NCBI GenBank assembly: GCA_943325425.2
Contig: CALPPJ020000007.1
Location: forward strand, 1-14,770
From: Bifidobacterium breve
GTDB taxonomy: Bacteria; Actinomycetota; Acidimicrobiia; Acidimicrobiales; Ilumatobacteraceae
DNA: 14,770 nucleotides
Reading direction: 5' to 3'
The translations under genes and the position numbers were made by a program. Below the pieces are notes generated by a model. It made no database searches, was not told where the DNA came from, and worked only from the letters and a program-made list of their open reading frames with translations. Of the stretch, positions 6,949 through 14,770 are shown in pieces (position 1 is the first letter of the stretch; the number at the start of each line of letters is the position of its first letter).

Positions 6949-7562
6949 TGGCCCGCTTAACAGAAGACAACGTACGTCTCGCTAAAGAGATCATTGGTCG
7001 TTATCCACGACCGCGTTCAGCAACAATTCCGTTGCTGCACCTTGCACAACAGCAAGATGGTTATGTCACTAATGATGCAATGGTTCACATTGGCGAACTC
7101 GTTGGTGCAACATCGGCCGAAGTGTATGGAACCGCATCGTTCTACGAAATGTTCAAGTTTGAACCGGTTGGCAAGTACCTCGTCAACATTTGCGGAACGA
7201 TGTCATGTGCATTGATGGGTTCAGAAGAACTCATGCATCACGCCGAACACAAACTCGGAGTCAAGGCGGGCGGAACAACCAGCGACGGAATGTTCACTCT
7301 TGAACACGCTGAATGTCAGGCTGCATGTACCGAAGCTCCATGCTTGCAAGTGAACTATCGCTATCGCTTCCGTGTGACTCCGGAAAGTTTTGATTCATTG
7401 ATTGATGATTTGTCGGCTGGTCGTTTGACTTCTGAAATTCCCGATCACGGAACTGTTGCCAAAGTTCGTCAGCACATTCCTGCCGATCGTGGTGTTGGTG
7501 CAGTGCCACCCGAATCAGTGACTGAAGCGCCGGCATGGCTCGATGGGAAGGCTGCGCTATGA
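6948..7562 (+). CDS. nuoE: NADH-quinone oxidoreductase subunit E (N1a cluster)
   Basis: NuoE (24 kDa family, thioredoxin-like fold) carries the [2Fe-2S] cluster N1a next to the FMN in NuoF. In the 204-residue product the ligands are C82 and C87 (ICGTMSC) and C123 and C127 (HAECQAAC), the expected C-x4-C and C-x3-C pair. The N-terminal helical bundle includes YPRPRSATIPLLHLAQ and the motif EVYGTASFYEMF (58-69). A tail of about 35-40 residues after the thioredoxin domain is poorly conserved and Pro/Ala-rich, which is also common in actinobacterial NuoE. The gene overlaps nuoF by 4 bases. Confidence 0.98.
   Translation: MARLTEDNVRLAKEIIGRYPRPRSATIPLLHLAQQQDGYVTNDAMVHIGELVGATSAEVYGTASFYEMFKFEPVGKYLVNICGTMSCALMGSEELMHHAEHKLGVKAGGTTSDGMFTLEHAECQAACTEAPCLQVNYRYRFRVTPESFDSLIDDLSAGRLTSEIPDHGTVAKVRQHIPADRGVGAVPPESVTEAPAWLDGKAAL
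7545..7551 (+). promoter_or_regulatory. Ribosome binding site deciding the nuoF start
   Basis: GGGAAGG ends 7 bases before the ATG at 7559, which also overlaps the nuoE stop as ATGA. The in-frame ATG at 7535 has no such signal upstream. Confidence 0.6.
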
Positions 7563-8959
7563 GTGGAACATACGCCCACGCTCCTGGCTTCATTGCCGGA
7601 GATCGTCCAAAGATCGTGACCTCTCGCTTTGAATACGAAGACTCGTACACACTGCAGCGTTACTTGGCAACTGATGGCTATCAAGGTTTGCGCGCAGCAC
7701 TTGGTCGTGCGGCTAATGAAGTGCACGACGAAGTGAAAAGCGCAACTGTTCTTGGTCGTGGTGGAGCTGGTTTCCCCGCTGGCACCAAGTGGGGCCTCAC
7801 ACCACAAGGTGTGTACCCGCGCTACTTAGTTGTCAACGGTGACGAAAGCGAACCCGGAACTTACAAAGACCGTTTGCTCATGGAGCGTGACCCACATCAG
7901 CTCATCGAAGGTTGTTTGATCGCGTGTTATGCGGCCGGACTTTCACAGTGCTTCTTGTATATCCGTGGCGAAATGGCTTTGGCGCAAGAACGTGTAGCCG
8001 CAGCATTGAATGACGCATACGCCGCCGGATACGTGGGCAAGAACATTTTGGGATCAAAGTTTTCGGTAGACATCGTGTTGCACTGGGGTGCTGGTGCTTA
8101 CGTCGTCGGTGAAGAAACTGCACTGATTGAAAGTCTTGAAGGTAATCGCGGAATGCCGCGACTCAAGCCACCGTACTTCCCGGCCGCTATTGGTCTGTAT
8201 GGTCAACCGACCATCGTGAACAATGTGGAAACTTTGGCGAACTTGCCTTGGTTGATGCTGAACGGAGCCGAGGCCTACACCGCCATCGGAACCAAGACGT
8301 CACCAGGGACGCGCATGGTTGCAGTGAGCGGACATGTCAATCGCCCCGGTGTATACGAAATCATTAACGGCATCACCACCTTCCGCGACTTGTTGTACAA
8401 AGAAGAATTCTGTGGTGGTATTCGTAACGGCAACAAGTTGAAGGCTTTTGTCCCGGGTGGCGGATCGGCACCGTGGTTCACCGAAGATCAACTTGATGTT
8501 GCATTCGAAGGACCACAAGCTGGCGCTGCTGGTTCAATGCTCGGATCGGGTGCCGTCATGGTGATGGATGAAACCACCGACATTCCCGCAGCTGCTCTGA
8601 CATTGACTCGTTTCTACGCTCACGAATCATGTGGCAAGTGCACGCCATGTCGCGAAGGTGGAACGTGGCTAGAGCGCATTCTCAGTCGAGTCGTTGACGG
8701 CAAGGGCACCATGGCTGACCTTGACCAACTGATTGAAGTTGGAACATCAATTTGTCCCGGTGATTTCCCGCACGCCTCAAATGAGAAGTTGGGAATTAGC
8801 GCAGTTCCGTTCCCATACAAGATGAATACCATTTGTTTTGTCGGACCATCGGCTTACGCGCCGGTCAATTCGGCTCTTGTTTTGTTCCGTGAAGAATTTG
8901 AAGCCAAGATCGTCAAGCGCAATACGATCCCCGTTACCGCCGTTGGAGCCGCGTCATGA
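7559..8959 (+). CDS. nuoF: NADH-quinone oxidoreductase subunit F (FMN, N3 cluster)
   Basis: NuoF is the NADH-oxidising subunit, holding FMN and [4Fe-4S] cluster N3. The 466-residue product has the FMN/NADH glycine-rich loop GRGGAGFPAGTKW (66-78), the segment GAYVVGEETALIESLEGNRG (179-198) and NNVETLANLP (221-230). N3 ligands are C358, C361 and C364 (CGKCTPC) and, by alignment to GxxAxxPVxSxxxxFRxEFEA, C426. In E. coli and Thermus the gap from the third to the fourth ligand is 41 residues; here it is 62. So there is an insert of about 21 residues between about 399 and 425, including another cysteine, C399, and the segment PFPYK. The start is set at 7559 because it overlaps the nuoE stop (ATGA) and has a good ribosome binding site. 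Confidence 0.98.
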   Translation: MSGTYAHAPGFIAGDRPKIVTSRFEYEDSYTLQRYLATDGYQGLRAALGRAANEVHDEVKSATVLGRGGAGFPAGTKWGLTPQGVYPRYLVVNGDESEPGTYKDRLLMERDPHQLIEGCLIACYAAGLSQCFLYIRGEMALAQERVAAALNDAYAAGYVGKNILGSKFSVDIVLHWGAGAYVVGEETALIESLEGNRGMPRLKPPYFPAAIGLYGQPTIVNNVETLANLPWLMLNGAEAYTAIGTKTSPGTRMVAVSGHVNRPGVYEIINGITTFRDLLYKEEFCGGIRNGNKLKAFVPGGGSAPWFTEDQLDVAFEGPQAGAAGSMLGSGAVMVMDETTDIPAAALTLTRFYAHESCGKCTPCREGGTWLERILSRVVDGKGTMADLDQLIEVGTSICPGDFPHASNEKLGISAVPFPYKMNTICFVGPSAYAPVNSALVLFREEFEAKIVKRNTIPVTAVGAAS

Positions 8960-11337
8960 CCACGACTGAACCCAACATCGAAAACGCGGCACCGGTTGAC
9001 ACGCCCATTGATCCCAATGCCATCACGATGTCGATCAACGGGAAGTCCGTTGCGGCTCGTAAAGGCGAACTGATCATCGCCGCTGCTGATCGCAGTGGCG
9101 ATTACATTCCGCGGTTTTGCTATCACCCACGAATGAGTGCTGTCGGCATGTGCCGTCAGTGTTTGGTCGAAGTTGAAGGTCCACGCGGACCGATGATGGT
9201 GGTCAGTTGTATGACCCCCGTCGCCGAAGGCCAAGTTGTGCGCACCGAAACCGAACAGGTCAAGCGCGCGCAAGAGGGCATCGTTGAATTGTTGTTGGCA
9301 AATCACCCGCTTGATTGTCCAGTATGTGACAAGGGCGGCGAATGCCCATTGCAAGATCAGGCCTTTAGTCACGGACCTGGCGAGAGTCGCTACATCGAAG
9401 AAAAGCGTCATTACGAAAAGCCAATTCCGATTAGCGAATTGGTTTTGCTAGACCGTGAGCGTTGCATCTTGTGCGATCGTTGTACGCGATTTGCTGATGA
9501 AGTCGCAGGTGACGCACTCATTCACTTCACGTCACGCGGTAACAATACGCAAGTTCAAACTTTCCCAGATGAACCGTTTAGTTCATACTTCTCGGGTAAC
9601 ACAGTGCAGATTTGTCCAGTAGGCGCATTGACTGCTCAGCCGTACCGATTCAAGGCGCGCCCATGGGATCTCGAGAAGACCGAAAGCACGTGCACCACTT
9701 GTTCAGTCGGTTGTCGAATCACCGTTGAATCAAGTCGTGACGAGTTGTTGCGCTATCAGGGTGTTGACAGCGATCCCGTTAACCATGGTTGGTTGTGCGA
9801 CAAGGGTCGCTTCAACTTTGAATCGGTGAAGAGCGATGATCGTCTTGCTGAGCCGATGGTGAAGCACAACGGTGCGTTAATCCCAACTTCTTGGAGTTCG
9901 GCTCTACAGACTGCTGCCAATTTGATTTCGCAAGCCATCAACGATGGTGGTGCGCAAAGCGTTGCCATCATTGGTGGAGCACGTGGCACTAATGAAGATG
10001 CTTACGCATGGTCGTTGTTGGCTCAGGCTCTAGGCGTCACCAATGTCGATGCACAACTCGACGATGGTTTGCCGGCATCTGTGTACGGTTACAGCCAGGC
10101 AACGATTGATCAAGCAGCAAATGCAACGACAGTTATTTTGTTGTCACCTGACCTCAAAGAAGAATTGCCCGTTTTGTACTTGCGCTTGCGTGATGCTTCA
10201 GAAAAGAAGCGCAGCAAGTTGATTGAGTTTGCCCCCAAGCAAACGGGCATCACGCGTTATGCCTGGAAATCTGTTGCTTACGAACCTGGTAACCAGGTTG
10301 CAGTTGTTGCGAGCACCTTGGCTGATGCAACAATTGCCGCTCAGGTTGCTAAGGGATCAGTTGTCGTTATCGTCGGTCGCGCCAACTTGGCAGAAGATGA
10401 TTCATTCACGATGGCCGCACTTGATGCGATTATGGCTGTTGCTCCTCAGGCATCAGTTCTTCCGGTGATCCGTCGTGGCAACGCTCGCGGAGCAGTTGAA
10501 AGTGGTTTGGTGACCGGATCAACAACTTCGATCTTGCGTTCAGCTGCTGCTGGAAAGATCAATTGCTTGATTCTTCTTGGTGCCGATCCCATCGCTGATG
10601 TGCGCGACACCGAACTTGCTCGACAGGCAATGGCGGCGGTTCCACACATCATCGCCGTTGATACCTTCGCCTCAAATTCATCACAGCGTGCCGATGTATT
10701 ATTGCCGGCTGCTGCATTTGGTGAAAAAGATGGAACGACAACCAACCTTGAAGGCCGAGTAACCCAACTCAACCGCAAGGTCAATGTTCATGGCACCGCT
10801 CGTCCCGATTGGATGATTGCTCTTGAACTTGCTGATTACTTGGGTCATGACTTGGGTGTTGGCTCAGTTCAAGAAGTACATCAACAACTAGTGCGCAAAG
10901 TCGCGGCATTCGCTGATGCGACTCGTGCTGCTCTGGCCATTAACCCAGACGGAATTTTGTTGCGTCGCTCATCTGGCAATAGCGCTTCGGTTGCAGTACC
11001 AGCAGTACCTGATCGTCCCGGTTTTGGTTATCGCTTGGTGGTCGGTCGTAAGTTGTATGACAACGGCAGCAACGTTGCCCATTCGGCTTCATTGGCGCCC
11101 TTGGCACCGGGCTCGGCATTGCACATGCATCCCCTTGACCTTGAACGATTGGGCGCTGCGGTCGGTGCACAAGTCAAAGTGTCAAGTGAACGAACTTCTA
11201 TCGTGATGCCGATTGTTGGCGACGAAGCGGTCACACGCGGAACGGTGTGGGCAGCCTGGGCACAAAGTGGCTCAAATATTGGCGAGCTCATTGATTCGTC
11301 ACGTTCGGTGAACGATGTGAAGGTGGAAACACTGTGA
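8956..11337 (+). CDS. nuoG: NADH-quinone oxidoreductase subunit G (N1b, N4/N5/N7 clusters)
   Basis: NuoG is the largest peripheral subunit and carries the iron-sulfur chain from NuoF to NuoI. In the 793-residue product the N-terminal ferredoxin domain has C55, C66, C69 and C85 for [2Fe-2S] N1b. The next cluster has the His-type motif H117, C121, C124, C130. A further [4Fe-4S] uses C170, C173, C176 and C220. The motif C246-x2-C249-x3-C253-x27-C281 is the extra cluster N7, found in E. coli and Thermus but not in mitochondria. Residues from about 296 form a molybdopterin oxidoreductase-like domain, with a dinucleotide-binding-like domain at about 695-790. In complex I these normally hold no molybdenum cofactor. 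The context within nuo rules out a free formate dehydrogenase. It overlaps nuoF by 4 bases and nuoH by 4. Confidence 0.98.
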   Translation: MTTTEPNIENAAPVDTPIDPNAITMSINGKSVAARKGELIIAAADRSGDYIPRFCYHPRMSAVGMCRQCLVEVEGPRGPMMVVSCMTPVAEGQVVRTETEQVKRAQEGIVELLLANHPLDCPVCDKGGECPLQDQAFSHGPGESRYIEEKRHYEKPIPISELVLLDRERCILCDRCTRFADEVAGDALIHFTSRGNNTQVQTFPDEPFSSYFSGNTVQICPVGALTAQPYRFKARPWDLEKTESTCTTCSVGCRITVESSRDELLRYQGVDSDPVNHGWLCDKGRFNFESVKSDDRLAEPMVKHNGALIPTSWSSALQTAANLISQAINDGGAQSVAIIGGARGTNEDAYAWSLLAQALGVTNVDAQLDDGLPASVYGYSQATIDQAANATTVILLSPDLKEELPVLYLRLRDASEKKRSKLIEFAPKQTGITRYAWKSVAYEPGNQVAVVASTLADATIAAQVAKGSVVVIVGRANLAEDDSFTMAALDAIMAVAPQASVLPVIRRGNARGAVESGLVTGSTTSILRSAAAGKINCLILLGADPIADVRDTELARQAMAAVPHIIAVDTFASNSSQRADVLLPAAAFGEKDGTTTNLEGRVTQLNRKVNVHGTARPDWMIALELADYLGHDLGVGSVQEVHQQLVRKVAAFADATRAALAINPDGILLRRSSGNSASVAVPAVPDRPGFGYRLVVGRKLYDNGSNVAHSASLAPLAPGSALHMHPLDLERLGAAVGAQVKVSSERTSIVMPIVGDEAVTRGTVWAAWAQSGSNIGELIDSSRSVNDVKVETL

Positions 11338-12551
11338 ACAACACGACTGCACTTCTCGGACTAGATCCCATCGCCATCGGTGATTTGATTTGGACACCAC
11401 TATTGATCATCTTGCTCAAAGTTGTTGTGGTCTTTGTGATTGGACTTGTCGCCACCATGTTGATGGTGTGGTTTGAGCGCAAAGCAATCGCCGGCATGGG
11501 TAACCGCATCGGACCAAACAAGGCGGGCCCGTGGGGTTTGTTGCAGACTTTGGCCGACGGAATCAAGTTGTTCTTCAAAGAAGACTTGCTGCCCGATCGT
11601 GCTGACCGTTTTGTCTTCAAACTGGCTCCTTACTTGGCATTTGTTCCGGCCTTCTTGGTGTGGGCAGTCATTCCACTCGGTGGAGATTTCTCAGACGGTA
11701 AAGATGGTCTGGTCACGTGGTTTGGTCACGCAACCCGTGTGCAGTTAGCCGATCCACCGATTGGTGTGTTGTTGTTGCTGGCACTGTCATCAGTTGCGGT
11801 GTACGGAATCATGTTGGCTGGTTGGTCAAGTGGTTCGAAGTATCCATTGCTTGGATCAGTTCGTGCGTCGGCGCAAATGGTTTCATATGAAGCCGCACTC
11901 GGATTAAGTATCGCCACCGTGATTTTGTTGGCTGGAACTTTGTCAACCAGTGGCATTGTTGGTCATCAATCGAGTTTTGCTGATTGGCATGTTGTGTCAA
12001 CAGGCGTGATTCCGTTCATCATCTTTATGTTGGCGGCGACCGCAGAAATGAATCGTCCTCCATTCGACTTAGTTGAAGCCGAACAAGAACTTGTTGGTGG
12101 TTTCAATACCGAATATTCGAGTATTCGATTCGGCTTGTTCTTCCTGGCTGAATTCATGAACACCATCACGATGAGTGGTGTCATTGTGACGCTGTTCTTC
12201 GGTGGCCCGCAAGGTTTGTTTGATATCCCCGGAATTCCTGGTGCAATTGAAGGGTCCATTTGGCTCATCGCCAAAGTGCTCGTGTTCTTATATATCTATG
12301 TCTGGATGCGAGCCACTTTGCCTCGCTTCCGTTACGACCAGTTGATGGACCTTGGTTGGAAGATCTTGATTCCTGCATCACTTGGTTGGTTTATGTTGAT
12401 GGCGGTCTTGCGCCTTGGACGTGACAAAGACTGGAACGCCGGACTCGTAGCCATCGTGGCTGCAGTAGTGATTCTTGGATGTGTCGCATTGATGTCGACT
12501 GCCGTCAAAGTAAGTAAAGCCAATCGCGAACGTGAAGGAGCGATGTTCTGA
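11334..12551 (+). CDS. nuoH: NADH-quinone oxidoreductase subunit H (GTG start)
   Basis: NuoH is the membrane subunit that joins the two arms of complex I and lines the quinone tunnel and the first proton path. In the 405-residue product the signatures are the loop from E48-R-K to G60-P-N (ERK...RIGPN), [20 protein letters not shown] (65-84), SYEAALGLS (184-192), the acidic loop [20 protein letters not shown] (237-256) and [14 protein letters not shown] (325-338). Eight core helices are followed by an extra hydrophobic segment (about 369-389) and a basic tail, making the protein longer than E. coli NuoH (325). The start is GTG at 11334, overlapping the nuoG stop as GTGA, with AAGGTGG upstream at about 11319-11325. 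It overlaps nuoI by one base. Confidence 0.97.
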   Translation: MNNTTALLGLDPIAIGDLIWTPLLIILLKVVVVFVIGLVATMLMVWFERKAIAGMGNRIGPNKAGPWGLLQTLADGIKLFFKEDLLPDRADRFVFKLAPYLAFVPAFLVWAVIPLGGDFSDGKDGLVTWFGHATRVQLADPPIGVLLLLALSSVAVYGIMLAGWSSGSKYPLLGSVRASAQMVSYEAALGLSIATVILLAGTLSTSGIVGHQSSFADWHVVSTGVIPFIIFMLAATAEMNRPPFDLVEAEQELVGGFNTEYSSIRFGLFFLAEFMNTITMSGVIVTLFFGGPQGLFDIPGIPGAIEGSIWLIAKVLVFLYIYVWMRATLPRFRYDQLMDLGWKILIPASLGWFMLMAVLRLGRDKDWNAGLVAIVAAVVILGCVALMSTAVKVSKANREREGAMF

Positions 12552-13195
12552 TGGGTTACCTCGGAGGATTTCTTGTCACGCTGGCTCAGGTCGGTCGTCG
12601 CAACAAACTGACCCTTGAGTATTCAGGTGGTCGTGAAAACAAAAAGGGCAAACCGCAAAAAGATGAGAAGGCACCCAAGCCCGAACGTTTGCATGGTCGC
12701 CATGTTTTGAATCGTTATGAAGACGGCATGGAGAAGTGCATTGGTTGCGAACTGTGCGCCGGTGTCTGCCCAGCCAAGTGCATCTACGTGCGTGGCGCCG
12801 ACAACGATCCCGAGAATCCCACCTCACCAGGTGAGCGATTCGGTTTCGTATACGAGATCAACTACTTGCGTTGCATCCACTGTGATCTTTGTGTTGAAGC
12901 TTGCCCGACCGAGGCGATTACCGAGTCGAAGTTGTTTGAGTTCTCATTCACGAATCGTCGCGATGCCATCTACACCAAGGCTGAACTTGTGGTCGGAGAT
13001 GACGGTAAGCCACAGCAGTTGCCATGGGAAGACTGGCGCGAAGGCGAAGACATCTTGACCTCAGGTTGGTTGCGGGCAACTGCACCGTCGGGGGACGCGA
13101 CCTTTGAAGGTGTCGTTGGTTGGAGTGGTGAGTTGGGCTACGGCGTTCGCGCGCCAGAGCCAGCTCAAGATCAGAGAGACGAGGCTGGTCACTGA
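12551..13195 (+). CDS. nuoI: NADH-quinone oxidoreductase subunit I (N6a, N6b clusters)
   Basis: NuoI is the ferredoxin-like subunit that carries two [4Fe-4S] clusters, N6a and N6b, from NuoG to NuoB. In the 214-residue product the ligands are C63, C66, C69, C73 and C108, C111, C114, C118, in [12 protein letters not shown] and [12 protein letters not shown]. The C-terminal proline-linked pair of each motif is intact. The N-terminal region includes [18 protein letters not shown], the family lead-in. The tail after about 145 is acidic and variable, as in actinobacterial NuoI. The ATG at 12551 overlaps the nuoH stop by one base (TGATG), with GAAGGAG at 12534-12540 upstream. Confidence 0.98.
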   Translation: MGYLGGFLVTLAQVGRRNKLTLEYSGGRENKKGKPQKDEKAPKPERLHGRHVLNRYEDGMEKCIGCELCAGVCPAKCIYVRGADNDPENPTSPGERFGFVYEINYLRCIHCDLCVEACPTEAITESKLFEFSFTNRRDAIYTKAELVVGDDGKPQQLPWEDWREGEDILTSGWLRATAPSGDATFEGVVGWSGELGYGVRAPEPAQDQRDEAGH

Positions 13196-13737
13196 TGGAA
13201 CTAGTGGTCTTTGTTCTTGCAGCCGCCATGATTTTGGTAGGCGGACTCGGAGTAGTTCTTCGTAGTCATCCAGTGCATGCTGCATTGAGTCTGATCCTGA
13301 CTCTGTTCGGTGTTGCAGTGATGTTCGTTGCTCAAGAGGCCCATTTTCTTGCGGCGGTGCAAGTGATTGTCTACGCCGGCGCAATTGTGGTGTTGTTCTT
13401 GTTCGTCATCATGCTTCTTGGCGTTGATCGTACCGAAGACATCAAAACTGAGCCGTTCAAGGTTCAGCGTCCGTTAGCGATCATTGTTGGGCTCGGAGTT
13501 ATCGGTTTGGTGACGGCAGCTGTTGTGGCGTCTCGCGATGTTGTAGCAACACGTGGCTCGGGCATTGCCGAACCAGCGATGACCGACCCTGACTCAAACA
13601 TTCGTCAACTTTCACGCAGTGTGTTCGGTGATTACGTTGTGGCTTTTGAAGTGACATCGGTGTTGCTGGTTGTTGCGGTTGTCGGAACTGTGTTGCTCAC
13701 TCGCAAAGTGAAGTCGACGTCTAAGGAGTCTCAGTGA
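13195..13737 (+). CDS. nuoJ: NADH-quinone oxidoreductase subunit J
   Basis: NuoJ (ND6 family) is a membrane subunit beside NuoA, K and H, whose third helix with a pi-bulge is linked to coupling between arms. The 180-residue product has five predicted helices, at about 2-22, 28-46, 54-76, 94-113 and 148-169. The family signature [20 protein letters not shown] is at 56-75, with the expected Tyr at Y60. The loop between helices 4 and 5 is polar (114-147). The gene overlaps nuoI by one base and meets nuoK at a GTGATG junction. Identification is by helix pattern, signature and position in the operon. Confidence 0.96.
   Translation: MELVVFVLAAAMILVGGLGVVLRSHPVHAALSLILTLFGVAVMFVAQEAHFLAAVQVIVYAGAIVVLFLFVIMLLGVDRTEDIKTEPFKVQRPLAIIVGLGVIGLVTAAVVASRDVVATRGSGIAEPAMTDPDSNIRQLSRSVFGDYVVAFEVTSVLLVVAVVGTVLLTRKVKSTSKESQ
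13723..13728 (+). promoter_or_regulatory. Ribosome binding site deciding the nuoK start
   Basis: AAGGAG lies 5 bases before the GTG at 13734 and 8 bases before the ATG at 13737. The spacing is better for the ATG, so 13737 is preferred, but both starts are in the same frame and differ by one residue. Confidence 0.55.
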
Positions 13738-14063
13738 TGTCAGCTTTGGTCGCCGCGGCGACGCCAACCGCTACGTGGTATTTGGTGCTTGCCGCAGTCT
13801 TATTCGGAATCGGCACTGTTGGGGTTTTGGTTCGTCGAAATCCTCTTGTGATGTTCATGTGTATTGAACTCATGTTGAATGCTGTCAACTTGTCATTCGT
13901 GGCGCTAGCAAAGCGACTTGGTGATATTGGTGGACAAACCACGGTGTTCTTTGTGATGGTTGTGGCGGCGGCAGAAGTTGTCGTCGGTCTCGGCATCATC
14001 GTGTCCATTATGCGTAAGCGCCCAGGCGCCAACGTTGACGACATTTCGGCGTTGAAGGGCTGA
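13737..14063 (+). CDS. nuoK: NADH-quinone oxidoreductase subunit K
   Basis: NuoK (ND4L family) is a three-helix membrane subunit with two buried glutamates on the proton path. In the 108-residue product these are E44 ([11 protein letters not shown]) and E80 ([10 protein letters not shown]), 36 apart as in E. coli (E36, E72). Helices are at about 14-33, 38-58 and 69-92. The length is near normal (about 100). The start is taken as the ATG at 13737, overlapping the nuoJ stop by one base (TGATG). A GTG one codon earlier (13734) is a possible alternative. The stop is 10 bases before nuoL. Confidence 0.96.
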   Translation: MSALVAAATPTATWYLVLAAVLFGIGTVGVLVRRNPLVMFMCIELMLNAVNLSFVALAKRLGDIGGQTTVFFVMVVAAAEVVVGLGIIVSIMRKRPGANVDDISALKG

Positions 14064-14073
14064 GGGGTAAACG

Positions 14074-14770
14074 ATGCTCGATCTCATATGGCTCATCCCA
14101 GCGCTACCGCTTACTGGGTTTATTCTGATTTTGTTGTTCGGTCGCTTGTTAGGCGAACCGAAGTCCGGAATCTTGGCAGCACTGATGGTGGCCGGTTCAT
14201 TCGTTGTCTCCGTCGCAGTATTTTTCGAATTGCTGTCAAAACCGATGGAAGAACGCCATCATGTGCTCACAGCGTTCTCGTGGGTCCCGATCGGTTCTTT
14301 GCATGTTGACTTGGCCTTCCTGGCCGATCCGCTCAGCATCACGATGGCTTTGTTTGTGACCGGAATCGGATCGCTTATTCACTTGTACGCCATTGGTTAT
14401 ATGCACGGCGATCCGAAGTTCTCCAAGTTCTTCTTGTATCTCAACTTGTTCGTGTTCTCGATGTTGATGTTGGTCATGGGCGAAAACTTGCTCGTCACCT
14501 TCCTCGGTTGGGAAGGCGTGGGTACTTGCTCGTACTTCTTGATCTCGTTCTGGCACACCCGCGAAAGCGCAGCAACTGCTGGAAAGAAAGCTTTTGTTAC
14601 CAACCGTGTTGGTGACTGGGGCGTGATGATGGCGATGTTCTTGGCTTTCGGTGCCACCGGAACATTGAGTTATGCCGGAATCAATCACGCTGCCGAGTCG
14701 GGCGCACTGTCTGCTGTCACCGCAACAGGTATCGCAATGATGTTGTTCATTGGCGCGTGCGGTAAGAGTG
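14074..14770 (+). CDS. nuoL: NADH-quinone oxidoreductase subunit L, 3'-truncated by the window
   Basis: NuoL (ND5 family) is the distal antiporter-like proton-pumping subunit of complex I. The window holds the first 232 codons of a protein usually over 600 residues long. Family marks are FLADPLSITMALFVTGIGSL (82-101), the acidic helix GWEGVGTCSYFLI (145-157) with the conserved Glu E147, and KKAFVTNRVGDWG (171-183). The frame ends at IGACGKS, so the conserved pumping Lys (K231) is just inside the window, and the usual QLPLQTWLPDAM segment would follow. The ATG at 14074 is preceded by GAGGGG at 14062-14066. No stop codon interrupts the visible part. nuoM and nuoN are expected next. Confidence 0.96.
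   Translation, partial: MLDLIWLIPALPLTGFILILLFGRLLGEPKSGILAALMVAGSFVVSVAVFFELLSKPMEERHHVLTAFSWVPIGSLHVDLAFLADPLSITMALFVTGIGSLIHLYAIGYMHGDPKFSKFFLYLNLFVFSMLMLVMGENLLVTFLGWEGVGTCSYFLISFWHTRESAATAGKKAFVTNRVGDWGVMMAMFLAFGATGTLSYAGINHAAESGALSAVTATGIAMMLFIGACGKS

Noticed and set aside
7535..7558. A nuoF start at 7535
   Set aside because: No ribosome binding site precedes it, while 7559 has one and the usual ATGA overlap.
9690..11337. A separate formate dehydrogenase or molybdenum enzyme
   Set aside because: The molybdopterin oxidoreductase-like domain is the normal C-terminal part of NuoG, continuous with the ferredoxin domain and set within the nuo operon.
13734..13736. GTG at 13734 as the nuoK start
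   Set aside because: Possible, but the spacing from AAGGAG is short (5 bases) and the next codon is an ATG with better spacing. The difference is a single residue.
1..14770. Open frames on the minus strand and in other frames of the + strand
   Set aside because: They lie within strongly supported respiratory genes, lack recognisable domains and look like composition shadows.

Overview
The window is one uninterrupted block of respiratory-chain genes, all on the + strand. It holds the end of a quinol:cytochrome c reductase (cytochrome bc-type) gene set, followed without any visible transcriptional break by a complex I (NADH:quinone oxidoreductase) operon in the order nuoA-B-C-D-E-F-G-H-I-J-K-L. 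The first gene (cytochrome b, N-terminal half) lacks its 5' end and the last (nuoL) lacks its 3' end, so the locus continues on both sides.

Layout. Bases 1-469 encode the four-heme-ligand half of a split, b6-like cytochrome b. Bases 497-1255 encode the C-terminal half (subunit IV-like) with a long Ala-rich N-terminal extension carrying a duplicated motif. Bases 1269-2126 encode a Rieske iron-sulfur protein, and 2129-3196 a membrane-anchored diheme cytochrome c. Bases 3193-4014 encode an unrecognised three-helix membrane protein. Bases 4018-14770 encode NuoA to NuoL. Most neighbouring genes overlap by 1 or 4 bases (ATGA, GTGA or TGATG junctions); the largest gap is 27 bases. No RNA gene, mobile element, CRISPR array, terminator or clear promoter was seen, and no gene-free stretch exceeds 30 bases.

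How it works together (family knowledge plus inference). Complex I oxidises NADH in NuoEFG and passes electrons through NuoG, NuoI and NuoB to quinone at the NuoB/NuoD/NuoH interface, while NuoH and the A, J, K, L arm pump ions. The quinol formed would be reoxidised by the split cytochrome b/Rieske/diheme cytochrome c complex, which passes electrons to a terminal oxidase not seen here. All cluster-ligand cysteines that I could check in NuoB, E, F, G and I are present, so the complex looks functional.

Organism (inference). G+C sampled by eye on a few lines is roughly 50-55%. TTG is a very common Leu codon and AGA/AGG are rare for Arg. The Ala-rich extensions, separate nuoC and nuoD, and actinobacterial-looking NuoI and NuoH tails suggest an actinobacterium. 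The split cytochrome b and the gene order differ from the usual qcrC-qcrA-qcrB set of Actinobacteria, so a deep-branching group such as Acidimicrobiia (for example freshwater Ilumatobacter-like lineages) is my best guess; a phylogeny would be needed to confirm it.

The window is mainly core metabolism. The parts most worth a second look are the unrecognised membrane protein between the two complexes, the repeated PxHLLxR motif on the subunit IV-like protein, the altered PEWY motif, the modified Rieske anchor, and an insertion near the N3 cluster cysteine of NuoF.
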